Origin: Imbroritus primus
Lineage (GTDB): Bacteria > Pseudomonadota > Gammaproteobacteria > Burkholderiales > Burkholderiaceae
DNA length: 64,000 nt
NCBI RefSeq assembly: GCF_964332355.1
Contig: NZ_OZ201293.1
Location: 310,001 to 374,000 of the forward strand
Direction: 5' to 3'
Every line of letters begins with the position of its first letter. The first letter of the stretch is position 1. The notes under the pieces were generated by a model that saw nothing but the letters and a program-made list of their open reading frames with translations, had not been told where the DNA came from and made no database searches. A program made the translations under genes and the position numbers. Shown here one piece after another: positions 26,801-34,287 of this stretch.

Positions 26801-27243
26801 GCCGCAAGCGTGCGGCCATCCGGCGCGAACGCCAGCGCTGTGACCCAACTGCCGTGCTGGAGGGTATGCAGGAGCGCACCAGTACGCGCATCCCACAGGC
26901 GGACCGTCTCATCCCAGCTACCCGTGGCGATGGTATGGCCATTAGGTGAAAAGGCAACCGCCAGGACCTGCGATGCATGTCCGCCGAAACTGCGCAGCTC
27001 GCGGCCTGTGGCGACATCCCACAGCCGCGCCGTCTTGTCCTGGCTGCCGGACAGCAGCACCTTGCCGTCTGGCGAAAACGCCACCGCTCCCACGTGTTCG
27101 CCATGTCCGGCCTGCACCCGCAGTTGCGGTGCGTTGGCTGGTACGTTGGCCGGCGCGGCCGTCTCGCTGGCGTGCGTCATGGTGGCCAACCCCAGGATGC
27201 AACCTAACCAGGTGAAAGAGGCAATGCGTTGCCAGCGAGTCAT
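23863..27243 (-). CDS. Exported WD40-repeat/caspase fusion protein
   Basis: The 1126-residue product has a signal peptide (MTRWQRIASFTWLGCILGLA, ending near THASE). About 13-14 WD40 blades span residues 45-620, enough for two propellers; typical blades end in SGSQDKTARLWDVATG, TGSWDETVRLWDARTG and SGSSDQTLRLWDTAT. A linker and a beta-sandwich-like region run to about 815. A C14 caspase domain follows at about 820-1110, with intact His925 (SFAGHGIN) and Cys981 (IIDACQSA). WD40-caspase fusions are known in bacteria as presumed signalling proteases; an N-terminal Sec signal puts this one outside the cytosol. It is the last gene of a minus-strand unit that includes the ECF sigma/anti-sigma pair. 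Confidence 0.9.
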   Translation of the reverse strand: MTRWQRIASFTWLGCILGLATMTHASETAAPANVPANAPQLRVQAGHGEHVGAVAFSPDGKVLLSGSQDKTARLWDVATGRELRSFGGHASQVLAVAFSPNGHTIATGSWDETVRLWDARTGALLHTLQHGSWVTALAFAPDGRTLAAGTRGGSVFLWDTASGEPRHRVKGHNQHVTGLAFSGDGAALASVSLDNTLRLWNPADGQALRSDTIPQAGLLSVAYVPGTTLLALGGLDRMVRLRDMRDGREVAVLQGHEGGVHSVVANRDGTQLMSISADKTVRIWDRATGQSTARIRAPDYPASDFSVRELAEVSNVLAISPDGRTLAWGEDKRITVRQDGRLTHMGGEAEEVRMVQMFANRLEAHTASDKLEVWRLDTGSMIGRLDHENLLQREEDTQFSIFADGKLGASWGMAATSIDIWQAETWERIVTLPVRCPHTIAISADGRRAATIGGYQPVFRVVDGRLASTEQPTDPMRHQDIALWELPSGKPLGTLTGHEMPVASLAFAPDNRTLLSGSSDQTLRLWDTATLQPVRVMRNHLPPASGTWVDAVAISPNGKTIAAGTRDGFVELWDLAAGTLQRRLSRHLSSVQGVAFSEDGKFIVSAGADKQTVFWRAQDGTYLASLYTFADGAWVTTDATGRFDASDLEDISGLHWVMPDDPFTPVPLEAFMRDYYEPRLLARLLNGEQLPPVRAVADLNRVQPEVRIVTFLPVAGAPAWVDVVVEAQGIERPGTDARGTVRTAARDLRLFRQGQLVGYRDGIVAGAGGAVRQTFRVRLPAGGGPLRFTAYAFNDDGIKSATAQATYTPARPVAQVKPRAWIVTIGVNRHDNSAWDLEYAANDARRIEAALATRLRAQNRYAAVHSIVLVSDTQTPAGNAATRANIKAVLDRLAGRDADVRHIANGHLLERATPDDLVLISFAGHGINTDGRFYLIPADTGVGKGRPTTPELLARAISSDELAGWLRDVDGAELAMIIDACQSAASVGHAFKPGPMGARGLGQLAYEKNMRILAASQAEENAQESRLTQQGLLSYALVNDGLEQTRADHLPTDGKITLSEWLAYATRRVPDLASEVAAGRLDETGSTARGAKRLGTPVQRNQILQQPALFDFTRSRHDATIAIVPR

Positions 27244-27264
27244 GCAGCGTCCTTGCGTGTGGAA

Positions 27265-27705
27265 TCAGCGATAGCCATGCCGGTGTGGCCGGTGTCCCGG
27301 ATATGGGCGATACCCGGGATGGGGCCGCATCGGGGGATACGCCATGACCGGTGGCGCATAGTAGACGGGCGCTGCGTAGTACGGCATCGGCGCTGCATAG
27401 CTGACGTAGGGGTTGTAGACCACCGGCGTGACCGTGCTGCCGGCCGCCGCGCCAACGGCGGCGCCCAGCGTGGCGCCGACCAGTGCGCCATCCTGTCCGG
27501 CCATGGCCGCGCCCAGTGCCGCGCCGACCACCGAGCCTACAGCCATCGTCACGGCCATGTCGGATGCTTGCGCTGGGGGTGCGGCGTAGCCAGCGAGTCC
27601 GGCCAGTGCACAGGCCGATACTGCGCGCCGCAGGCGCCGGCGCACATGTCCGCGCGCCGTAGCCGGGATAGCTGGATGCCGGGCAAAAGAAATCGTGGTC
27701 GTCAT
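27265..27705 (-). CDS. Exported glycine-zipper protein
   Basis: The 146-residue product has an Arg-rich N-terminus and hydrophobic export segment (RAVSACALAGLAGYAAPPAQ). A glycine/alanine zipper follows (GSVVGAALGAAMAGQDGALV and GATLGAAVGAAAGS), then a Tyr/Pro/His-rich tail (YYAAPVYYAPPVMAYPPM). Gly-zipper segments insert into or associate with membranes, and many small outer-membrane proteins have this plan. The ATG at 27705 follows GGGAGACCACC. It lies 21 bases before the WD40-caspase gene. Function is unknown. Confidence 0.78.
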   Translation of the reverse strand: MTTTISFARHPAIPATARGHVRRRLRRAVSACALAGLAGYAAPPAQASDMAVTMAVGSVVGAALGAAMAGQDGALVGATLGAAVGAAAGSTVTPVVYNPYVSYAAPMPYYAAPVYYAPPVMAYPPMRPHPGYRPYPGHRPHRHGYR

Positions 27706-27753
27706 GGTGGTCTCCCTGGCTGCGTGCCGTCTGTCGCGTTGCATGTCATGCCG

Positions 27754-27771
27754 GATACGGAGGTCCGTATC
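27754..27771. promoter_or_regulatory. Perfect 18-base palindrome upstream of the glycine-zipper gene
   Basis: GATACGGAGGTCCGTATC is an 8-bp inverted repeat around two bases. It lies 48 bases upstream of the glycine-zipper start codon and downstream of the anti-sigma gene. The compact symmetric form fits a dimeric repressor site better than a terminator (no T-run). No regulator is assigned. Confidence 0.45.
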
Positions 27772-27891
27772 GGTAAGCATGGAACGGCGCAAGCAGCGCG
27801 GGAGGGTCACGGTCGGAAGCTCAGCAGCCTGCATCGATGCTGGTTGCCGGCCCGGCATGATGCCTGCCGGTGCGCATGGATCGGCGCAGCG

Positions 27892-28701
27892 TTACGGTTG
27901 CAGCGCATCGAGCCGCCGCGCCAGCGGTTCGGGAACCGGGAACTGCGGATACGCGGCACGGAACTGCAGCCACGCGCGCCGCGCCTCGGCCGGACGTTCG
28001 TCAGCGAGCAGGCGCTCGATCGCCGCCAGCCACGCTTGCGGCGAGGCGTTGTCCGGCACGCCGGGCGCAGCGGAGGCTTCTTCCGGCGCCGGCATGCCGC
28101 GCATGATGACCGCGCCTGAAGACAGATCGGGCGGCGGTGCCTGTTGCGCGAGCATGGTGCGTTCGCGCGCGCGACGGTCTTGCGGCGCGGTGCGATCTGC
28201 CGGTGTCGACGTTGGTGCCCGCTTCCCGGGAGCCGCCGATGCATTGGCATCGGGGGCGGGTGGCGCAGCCGGCGGTGCAGTCGATACGGCAGCGTCTGGC
28301 GGAAGGGTCTGTGGCGGCATGGGCAACGGCGCGGCCGCATCGGGCGCCGTGCTGGCGAGCACCGGCGCTTCGTCGTGTTGGGCAGTACGCCATTGCAGGC
28401 CGATCAGTACGGCGACTGTGAGGCTTGCCGCGACCGCCAGCGGCACGCGCAGGCGGTGGAACCAGCCAGCGCGTGGCGTGCTGCGTGCGTCAGGCGGCAG
28501 CACATCGTTGGCGGCCGGCGTACCGAGGGCGCGTTCCGCGTCCGCCATGATGCGCCGGGTCAGGTCTTCCGACGGCTCAGGTTGCGGCACGTCGCGCAGC
28601 GCGCGCGACAGCGCATCGTCGCCGCGCACGAAAGCGTCGAGCGCGTGATCGTCGGGGCCGTTGGGGTGGCCATTGCGGTCGCCATCAATCGGCGGCGTCA
28701 T
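27892..28701 (-). CDS. Single-span anti-sigma factor (putative)
   Basis: The 269-residue product has a cytosolic N-terminal region (about 1-85), one membrane segment near residues 86-104 (VPLAVAASLTVAVLIGLQW) and a long Ala/Pro-rich periplasmic part with a helical C-terminal domain (AWLAAIERLLADERPAEARR). This layout and its start overlapping the sigma-gene stop by four bases (ATGA) indicate a membrane anti-sigma factor for the upstream ECF gene. No zinc-binding HxxxCxxC motif is present, so it is not a ZAS-type anti-sigma. The assignment rests mainly on context and topology. Confidence 0.75.
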   Translation of the reverse strand: MTPPIDGDRNGHPNGPDDHALDAFVRGDDALSRALRDVPQPEPSEDLTRRIMADAERALGTPAANDVLPPDARSTPRAGWFHRLRVPLAVAASLTVAVLIGLQWRTAQHDEAPVLASTAPDAAAPLPMPPQTLPPDAAVSTAPPAAPPAPDANASAAPGKRAPTSTPADRTAPQDRRARERTMLAQQAPPPDLSSGAVIMRGMPAPEEASAAPGVPDNASPQAWLAAIERLLADERPAEARRAWLQFRAAYPQFPVPEPLARRLDALQP

Positions 28702-29336
28702 GCCATCTCTCCTGGCGTTACGGCAGGTTCGAGTCGCTGGCGCAGCTTTTTCATGGCGTAGCGTAGCCGGCTGCGTACGGTTTCGACCGGTGCTTCGACC
28801 AGGGTGGCGATATCCTCGAGACTCATGCCATTGAATTGTTGCAGGACCAGCGCCTCGCGCTGCTCACCGGGCAAGGCGCGAATGGCGGCCTGCAGGCTGG
28901 CGATCTGCTGTTCCTGTTCCAGTTGTGTATCCGGGCCATTCTGCTGTGCGTGAGCGTCGACCAATGCGTCGAAGGCGCTGCTGTCGTCGTTGCCGCTGTC
29001 GGGGCCGCCCATGTCGCTTGCCAGTGTGACGCGCTGCTGCTGGCGCAACTGGTCGATGAGGCGGTTGCGCGCGATCTGGAACAGATAGGTGCGAAAACCC
29101 GCCTGCGGCTGATAGCGGGCGCGCGCCTGGTGCAGGTTGGCCCAGCTGTCCTGCACGATGTCATCGACCCAGTCCTGCCGCGGCGAGCGCCATGCGATAA
29201 ACAGGTATAGCCCGCGGTGATGGCGCCGATACAGTTCCTCGAAGGCACGCAGGTCGCCGTCGCGGTAGCGGAGCATCAACGATTCGTCGGAGGGCGGTGG
29301 GGGCATGACGGGCGAGCGTGAAGTCTGACGCATCAT
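28698..29336 (-). CDS. ECF-family RNA polymerase sigma factor
   Basis: The 212-residue product has region 2 (DLRAFEELYRRHHRGLYLFI; WVDDIVQDSWANLHQARARY) and region 4 (LPGEQREALVLQQFNGMSLE; VEAPVETVRSRLRYAMKKLR) joined by an acidic linker, with no region 3, as in ECF sigma factors. It probably directs transcription of the surrounding exported-caspase block; this is inferred from linkage. The start is uncertain: ATG codons at 29336, 29333 and 29306 all lack a good ribosome binding site. I took the longest. It overlaps the anti-sigma gene by four bases. Confidence 0.88.
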   Translation of the reverse strand: MMRQTSRSPVMPPPPSDESLMLRYRDGDLRAFEELYRRHHRGLYLFIAWRSPRQDWVDDIVQDSWANLHQARARYQPQAGFRTYLFQIARNRLIDQLRQQQRVTLASDMGGPDSGNDDSSAFDALVDAHAQQNGPDTQLEQEQQIASLQAAIRALPGEQREALVLQQFNGMSLEDIATLVEAPVETVRSRLRYAMKKLRQRLEPAVTPGEMA

Positions 29337-29389
29337 AGCGTAAATGCCCGTGAGCTGGCATCCCGCAAATTGCGCAAGTCGCGCAAGAC

Positions 29390-30361
29390 TCAGCTGGCGC
29401 GCCACCGCGCACCCGGGCCGCTTGCCGGCGCATGCATTGCGGGGCCAAGCAGAGCCATCAGCAGTACCGGCCATTCCAGCCAGGCGTGTGCCCCGGCAGC
29501 AACGGCATACAGTGCGCGGGCGCCCTGGTAGTCGACAACGAAGTAGATCGTCAGCAATCCTGCCGCCGCCAGCGCCATGCCGCGCAGTGGCGCCGGCAGA
29601 ATGGGGCCGCTGGTGCGCTGCCGCTCGGCCTGCGGCAGGAGCACGATGACGCAGTAGTAATGCAGGCACTGCGCGAGCACGACGGCCGACAACAGGGCCG
29701 GCCGGAACGCGCCGCTCCATGCTGCGGGCAACTGGCCATCGAGCAGGCTGCCATGGCTGTCGAGCAGCAGCGCCGTACCGCCTTGCCAGCCGCTCACCGC
29801 GATTAGCAGCGGCAGCACGAACAGGGCCGAGATGGTCCAGGCAAGCCGTCGTGCCTGCCGATGGTCGCGCGCCAGATCCCAGGCGAGGGCCAGTGGCGTG
29901 AGGTTGTGCAGCAGGGCGAGGATCAGCAGGGCGCCGAGGATTTCGCCTTGCTCCAGCAGCCAGAACATCATGCCGGCCAGCGCGGCGCCCGCCAGGCGTG
30001 CACGCCAGCGTGTGCCGCGCGGTGCGAGCAAGACGATCGCGCCAAGCAATAGCAGCGCCAGCAGGTCGGTGATGGCGCTCAGCGCCGCCGGGTAGACGCC
30101 ATACCAGACGGCTGTCCGCAAGACTGCCTGGGCCAGCAGCACCAACCACAGCGCGCGCCACCATGTGGCAGGCCAGCGCGCGCCATAGCGGCTGCGCAGG
30201 AAGGCCATCTCCCAGATGACATGGGGCAATCCGAACAGCGCCAGCGAGAAGAGATAGAGCGGCACGGGCAGGTACAGTGCGCCAAGCGTCAAGGCGGCCA
30301 GGAAGAGCGCATGCGGCATGACGCGGGGAAGGGCGTCGCGGGGGCTCAAATGAGTTTCCAT
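29390..30361 (-). CDS. Polytopic membrane protein with conserved-looking membrane histidines
   Basis: The 323-residue product has about eight to nine hydrophobic segments. Histidines occur inside or at the edges of them in FGLPHVIWEM, LALLHNLTPLALAW and AQCLHYYCVIVLLP. GLPH at the start of a helix recalls the Brp/Blh (beta-carotene cleavage) family, where similar histidines bind iron, but the acidic partner and overall pattern are not clear enough to assign it. The start at 30361 (METHLSPRDALP) overlaps the upstream gene by 16 bases; an ATG at 30319 is an alternative. It lies directly upstream of the ECF sigma gene. Confidence 0.72.
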   Translation of the reverse strand: METHLSPRDALPRVMPHALFLAALTLGALYLPVPLYLFSLALFGLPHVIWEMAFLRSRYGARWPATWWRALWLVLLAQAVLRTAVWYGVYPAALSAITDLLALLLLGAIVLLAPRGTRWRARLAGAALAGMMFWLLEQGEILGALLILALLHNLTPLALAWDLARDHRQARRLAWTISALFVLPLLIAVSGWQGGTALLLDSHGSLLDGQLPAAWSGAFRPALLSAVVLAQCLHYYCVIVLLPQAERQRTSGPILPAPLRGMALAAAGLLTIYFVVDYQGARALYAVAAGAHAWLEWPVLLMALLGPAMHAPASGPGARWRAS

Positions 30362-30684
30362 GCCAGCATTCCAAGCGTTGCCGACGAGGCGTTTGCCGCC
30401 AGCGACCACGTCGCCGCGCGCCGCCATCCCGGGCGCAGCCAGAGGAGATACCAGAGCGCTTCGATCACCACCACGATGGCCTCGATCAGCCACAGGCCGG
30501 TGCGGTACATGTCAGGCGTCAACGCCAATGCGGACCGCCAGGCCAGCGGATGCGTGACGCACGATGCTGTGGCCGCGACCAGTGCGACGCGCGTGCGTGA
30601 CAGGTGCGGCAGCCGTGCCGTCAGCCACAGTATCAACGGCACCTCGCACGCCAGCGTGAGGGCCAGGGCTTGCGCGGCGGTCAT
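30346..30684 (-). CDS. Small membrane protein, four predicted spans
   Basis: The 112-residue product consists almost entirely of hydrophobic segments (ALALTLACEVPLILWLTARL; RVALVAATASCVTHPLAW; LIEAIVVVIEALWYLLWL; WSLAANASSATLGMLAW). There is no recognised domain. It overlaps the following membrane-protein gene by 16 bases and starts 6 bases after the cysteine-module gene, so all three are probably translated from one transcript. The two membrane proteins may form a complex; this is inference from overlap. Confidence 0.7.
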   Translation of the reverse strand: MTAAQALALTLACEVPLILWLTARLPHLSRTRVALVAATASCVTHPLAWRSALALTPDMYRTGLWLIEAIVVVIEALWYLLWLRPGWRRAATWSLAANASSATLGMLAWKLI

Positions 30685-30690
30685 GTCAGG

Positions 30691-31341
30691 TTATTGCGTG
30701 AGTTTCTGCCACCACGTTGCTGGCGTGAAGGTGCGGGTCACTGTGCGCTGTGGCTCGCAGCGGATCACGTCGCGCGTCATCGTGCGGCGGCCCTGGTAAT
30801 AGAAGCCCTGTCTCTCGGTAATTTGCTGGCAAGTCCCCTCGGCCTGGCTGAGCTGTCCCTGGTAGCGCAGTTCGACGGTGCATGCGTTGCCTACCTCCTT
30901 GCCCTGGCAGAACCGGTCGGCGGGCGTTGGATCGAGCGGCTTGCAATTCCAGCGCGTTGCCGTTGGCGCGCCGCCGGCGGCTGCTTGTTCCTGCGCCTGC
31001 TGGCGACACAGTCCTTCATCGTGCACGAAGCCGTCGTCCGGCAGCTTGCGGTCGATGTATACGCTGCCCGGCCGCTGGCAGCTCATCTCCAGCACATAGG
31101 TGGAGCGATTGATTTCATTGACGCACGTGCCTTCGCCCCCACCCTCGAACAGATTGCCCGGCAGCGTACAGGCATCGCCTTTTTTCTTGCCATTGCAGAA
31201 ATTGTCGACGCGATCGTAGGCGTTAGGATTGTTGCGCAGTCGGGTGGCTGCATCGGCTGCCTGGGGCGGCAGCACGTCGGCGAAGGCAGGTACGGACACA
31301 GCGGCACAACAGGCCGCCAGCAGCAGGGCAAGGAGTTTCAT
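30691..31341 (-). CDS. Exported cysteine-rich protein with duplicated four-cysteine module
   Basis: The 216-residue product has a signal peptide (MKLLALLLAACCAAVSVPAF) and two copies of a module, F-C-x-G-K-x-x-G-x-A-C-T ... G-T-C ... C. The first copy (about residues 48-88) contains FCNGKKKGDACTL and EGTCVNEI; the second (about 143-199) contains FCQGKEVGNACTV and EGTCQQIT. Each module's four cysteines could make two disulfides. A further cysteine pair lies between them (GLCRQQ; RWNCKPL). No family is recognised. It belongs to the minus-strand unit of the accessory block. Confidence 0.8.
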   Translation of the reverse strand: MKLLALLLAACCAAVSVPAFADVLPPQAADAATRLRNNPNAYDRVDNFCNGKKKGDACTLPGNLFEGGGEGTCVNEINRSTYVLEMSCQRPGSVYIDRKLPDDGFVHDEGLCRQQAQEQAAAGGAPTATRWNCKPLDPTPADRFCQGKEVGNACTVELRYQGQLSQAEGTCQQITERQGFYYQGRRTMTRDVIRCEPQRTVTRTFTPATWWQKLTQ

Positions 31342-31376
31342 CGGTGGATTTCCGGTGAGGAGCGTAGATGGGCGGA

Positions 31377-32165
31377 TCAGCAGGCGGGCGTCGGGCGCGC
31401 TTCGATGCGGAAACGGAAAGACGTACCTGTCAGGGTGCCGCCGCGGCGAATCGTCACGGTCTCCGAGCGTGGGCTGCTGGTGCCGGCAAAGAACAGGCGA
31501 ACCTGCGGTTCGCCGTCGGTCTTCTGGACCTGCAGTACGCGGATCAGCTTGAAGCGGCCGGGCTCCTCGGGGGAAACTGTCCAGCCGTCTCCCACCAGGC
31601 CGGGCGCTATGACTTCGATATTGTCGCGGGCGTCGACATGCGCGGTCTCAGGAGTGGCTGCAGTCTCCGTACCCAGCGTCAGGGTCACCGGCGAACGCGT
31701 CACCTGCTCGGTGGGCGACGGATACACCAGCGTGACCTTCATATTCTGGGTCCAGCCGCTGGGGCTGGACATGCGGATCTCGCTCTCGCCGAAGCTCGAG
31801 GCATAGATATGGACCCAGCGGAATTTCTTCGGATCGTAGGGCAGGTCTACCCAGCGCGGCGCCAGGTCGCGCGAGGCGCGCATCTGTTCGTGGCTCGCTT
31901 CGCCGAAGATAGTGAGCGGCGCCATCATGCCCTGCTTGATCGCCTTGACTTCAACCTGCGCGTCCGCGGGCACCAGGAGTGACGTGATCGAGCCGATCTG
32001 CGCCGTGGTTTCGGCGGGCCAGTGGCGGGTACTGTCGCCAACGATCGGGTAGTAGCGGACATTCGGCCGCAGTTTGGGCTCCACCATGCTGCAGGCATGG
32101 GAAGGCGATATCTGCAGGACGGCCGAGAGGACGGTGGTGAGCAACAGCAGTGCAGCTGATTTCAT
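31377..32165 (-). CDS. Exported hypothetical protein, beta-rich
   Basis: The 262-residue product has a signal peptide (MKSAALLLLTTVLSAVLQIS, ending near PSHA). The mature part is mostly beta-strand-like (WVHIYASSFGESEIRMSSPS; VRLFFAGTSSPRSETVTIRR). It has one cysteine directly after the signal (HACSM) and another as the last residue (RPTPAC), which may pair. There is no recognised domain. The ATG at 32165 lacks a ribosome binding site; a TTG at 32216 in frame is an alternative. It is the first gene of the minus-strand unit that ends in the WD40-caspase. Confidence 0.72.
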   Translation of the reverse strand: MKSAALLLLTTVLSAVLQISPSHACSMVEPKLRPNVRYYPIVGDSTRHWPAETTAQIGSITSLLVPADAQVEVKAIKQGMMAPLTIFGEASHEQMRASRDLAPRWVDLPYDPKKFRWVHIYASSFGESEIRMSSPSGWTQNMKVTLVYPSPTEQVTRSPVTLTLGTETAATPETAHVDARDNIEVIAPGLVGDGWTVSPEEPGRFKLIRVLQVQKTDGEPQVRLFFAGTSSPRSETVTIRRGGTLTGTSFRFRIEARPTPAC

Positions 32166-32373
32166 GAGGAGAATTCCAGAAAGGGACGCGCGGTACAGGC
32201 GGTTGATGGCATGCAATGAACGCGCAAGGCGGGCGGACAGGGTTAGCCTGCGATCCCTTCCTCATGCCCGTTCGCTACTGTAGGCGAACGAACGGGGTGC
32301 CGGGAAGAGGGCGGAATACTTGAATGGGCCCCCTTTTTGGGGGAGATCTATTTGCGAGGACCGGGGGGCTTCG

Positions 32374-33165
32374 TCAGCGCGGCGTGCGCAGCACAACCAG
32401 CAAGGTGACACGCGCTGCACCGTGGCGCATCAGCAAGCGGGCGGCCGCATGCAATGTTGCGCCACTCGTCATCACATCGTCCACCAGTCCGACATGCCGG
32501 CCGCGTATCGCTTCCGGCGCGGGCAGCGTGAAGGCATTCCGCAGATTGGCGCGCCGGGCGCGCACCGAAAGGCCGGGCTGGGGCGTGGTATCGCGGCGGC
32601 GCTGCAATGCGACCGGGCTGGCGGCACAGCCGAGCGTCCTGGCCAAGTGGCGCGTGATCTCCCAGGCCTGATTGAAACCGCGCGCCTGCAGGCGGCGGCG
32701 CGACAAGGGAACGGGCAACAGCAAGCTTGGTCGTTCAGCCGGCACGAGTTCACGCTGCACGGCGTTGGCGAGCTGTTGCGCCAGCCAGCGGGCGACCGGC
32801 AATTCGGCGCGGTACTTTAGCGCGGTCACAAGCGCGGCCTGCGGCAAAGCATAGTCGCCGAGCGTGATGGTGCGCGCGTAGGGCGGCGCATCGCGCAGGC
32901 AGGCACCGCAGCGCAGTGTAGCGGTCGCGAGCGGCAGGCCGCACTGCAGGCAGCGGTGGACCGGTTGCAGGATGCTGTCCTGGCAGAGCGTGCAGACAGT
33001 TTCCGTGCCGAGCATGCCGCACAGCCGGCAGCTGTCCGGAAACGCCCGTCCGGCAACTGCCCGCAGCCAGCCGCGCGCTGCCGCGCCCAGCCGGGCGAGC
33101 GGCGCTGCCCTGGGGGCTGTGGTGTCCGGCATATCGAGGGCGTCGGGTGTGACTGGCGGGACCAT
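32374..33165 (-). CDS. comF: ComF-family phosphoribosyltransferase-like protein
   Basis: The 263-residue product has a zinc-ribbon N-terminus with paired cysteines (SCRLCGMLG, CTLCQD, RCLQCGLPL, RCGACLRD) and a type I phosphoribosyltransferase fold ending in VGLVDDVMTSGATLHAAARL, the PRPP-binding loop. ComF proteins are needed for uptake of transforming DNA in several bacteria; the reaction is unknown. The start is uncertain between ATG 33165 and ATG 33132. It is divergent from the methyltransferase gene. trmL, its usual near neighbour in the order, is 15 kb away across the accessory block. Confidence 0.92.
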   Translation of the reverse strand: MVPPVTPDALDMPDTTAPRAAPLARLGAAARGWLRAVAGRAFPDSCRLCGMLGTETVCTLCQDSILQPVHRCLQCGLPLATATLRCGACLRDAPPYARTITLGDYALPQAALVTALKYRAELPVARWLAQQLANAVQRELVPAERPSLLLPVPLSRRRLQARGFNQAWEITRHLARTLGCAASPVALQRRRDTTPQPGLSVRARRANLRNAFTLPAPEAIRGRHVGLVDDVMTSGATLHAAARLLMRHGAARVTLLVVLRTPR

Positions 33166-33287
33166 GCGGCGGTGACGGTGTTGGCGTATGCCATTGCGCC
33201 GGCGGACGCGCAAGGACGTGGCGGCCAGTATACTGACCGCCCACAAGACGTAGTCTCACCTTTTCACATGTTCCGGATGTTGCCGTC

Positions 33288-34202
33288 ATGAGTGTCTCAC
33301 CTGTCGCCCCGTCGCTGCGCGCCTTGCGCCACGGCTTCGACCGGCGTGCCGCCGATCTTGCCGAGGTCGATTACCTGCTGCGCGAGATCGGCCAGCGCAT
33401 GCAGGAGCGCATGCGCTATATCCGCCTCAGTCCGGCCCGTGCACTGGATCTCGGGTGCGGGCGCGGGCATGGGCTGGCGGCGCTGCGTGCCCAGTACCCG
33501 GATGCCCAGATCGCGGGGCTCGATCTCTCGGCACGCATGTTGCGCGAGGCGGCGCGGCTCGATCCGCAGCGGGGCGGTGGCTGGGTCGCCCGGCTGCTGG
33601 GCCGGCGGCCGGTGTTCGACCTGCTGCAGGCCGACTATGAGCGCCTGCCGTTTGCCGCTGGCACTTTCGACATGTTGTGGTCGAATCTGGCCCTGCACTG
33701 GCATGCCGAGCCGCACCGCATATTTCCCGAATGGCATCGGGTCACGGCCGATGGCGGCCTGCTGATGTTCTCGCTGTTCGGTCCGGATACGCTGCGCGAA
33801 CTGCGCCAGGCGCTGGCCGGGGTCGATGGACGGCCGCACACGCTGCGGTTTGTCGACATGCATGACATCGGCGACATGCTGGTGCATGGCGGCTGGTCCA
33901 CGCCCGTGATGGACATGGAAACCCTGACCGTCACCTATGAGCGCCCCGATACCTTGTTGCGCGACGTGCACCTGATGGGCGGGTTTGCCGCCGGGGATGG
34001 CGCCCTGCATGGCCGCCAATGGCTGGGGCAGGTTCATGCGGCGCTGGAGGCACAACGCAACCAGGATGGCGTGATTCCATTGACCTTCGAAATCGTGTAC
34101 GGGCATGCCTGGAAACTGGCGCCGGCAGCACGGCAGGTTGCCGATGCGGATGGCCGCGTGTCGATTCCGATCCACAGTATCCGGCGCGCCGGGCCGCGCT
34201 GA
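33288..34202 (+). CDS. bioC: BioC-like class I methyltransferase
   Basis: The 304-residue product has the SAM-binding motif I ALDLGCGRGHGLAAL and the BioC-type segments DMLWSNLALHWHAEPHRIFP and FSLFGPDTLRELRQAL. BioC methylates malonyl-ACP so that it can enter fatty-acid synthesis as a biotin precursor. Assignment to BioC rests on these segments. No other bio genes are in the window, so a related methyltransferase role is possible. The ATG at 33288 is 122 bases from the divergent comF start. Confidence 0.8.
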   Translation: MSVSPVAPSLRALRHGFDRRAADLAEVDYLLREIGQRMQERMRYIRLSPARALDLGCGRGHGLAALRAQYPDAQIAGLDLSARMLREAARLDPQRGGGWVARLLGRRPVFDLLQADYERLPFAAGTFDMLWSNLALHWHAEPHRIFPEWHRVTADGGLLMFSLFGPDTLRELRQALAGVDGRPHTLRFVDMHDIGDMLVHGGWSTPVMDMETLTVTYERPDTLLRDVHLMGGFAAGDGALHGRQWLGQVHAALEAQRNQDGVIPLTFEIVYGHAWKLAPAARQVADADGRVSIPIHSIRRAGPR

Positions 34203-34258
34203 GGCCTGTGTCAAGTCCCCCTGGTAGGCTGCAAGCCCCGTCGTGGCGCGGGTTAAGC

Positions 34259-34287
34259 TTGTTCCTGCTGGCGTTCGGTTCTATAAT
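34259..34287 (+). promoter_or_regulatory. Sigma-70-type promoter before the DUF2244-cta cluster
   Basis: TTGTTC (34259-34264), 17 bases, then TATAAT (34282-34287). It would give a leader of about 165 bases before the DUF2244 gene and could drive the cytochrome oxidase cluster. Confidence 0.55.

Noticed and set aside
17025..27243. Caspases as parts of a CRISPR-linked or gasdermin defence system
   Set aside because: No CRISPR repeats, Cas genes or gasdermin-like pore protein are present, and both caspases carry export signals, which does not fit a cytosolic abortive-infection role.
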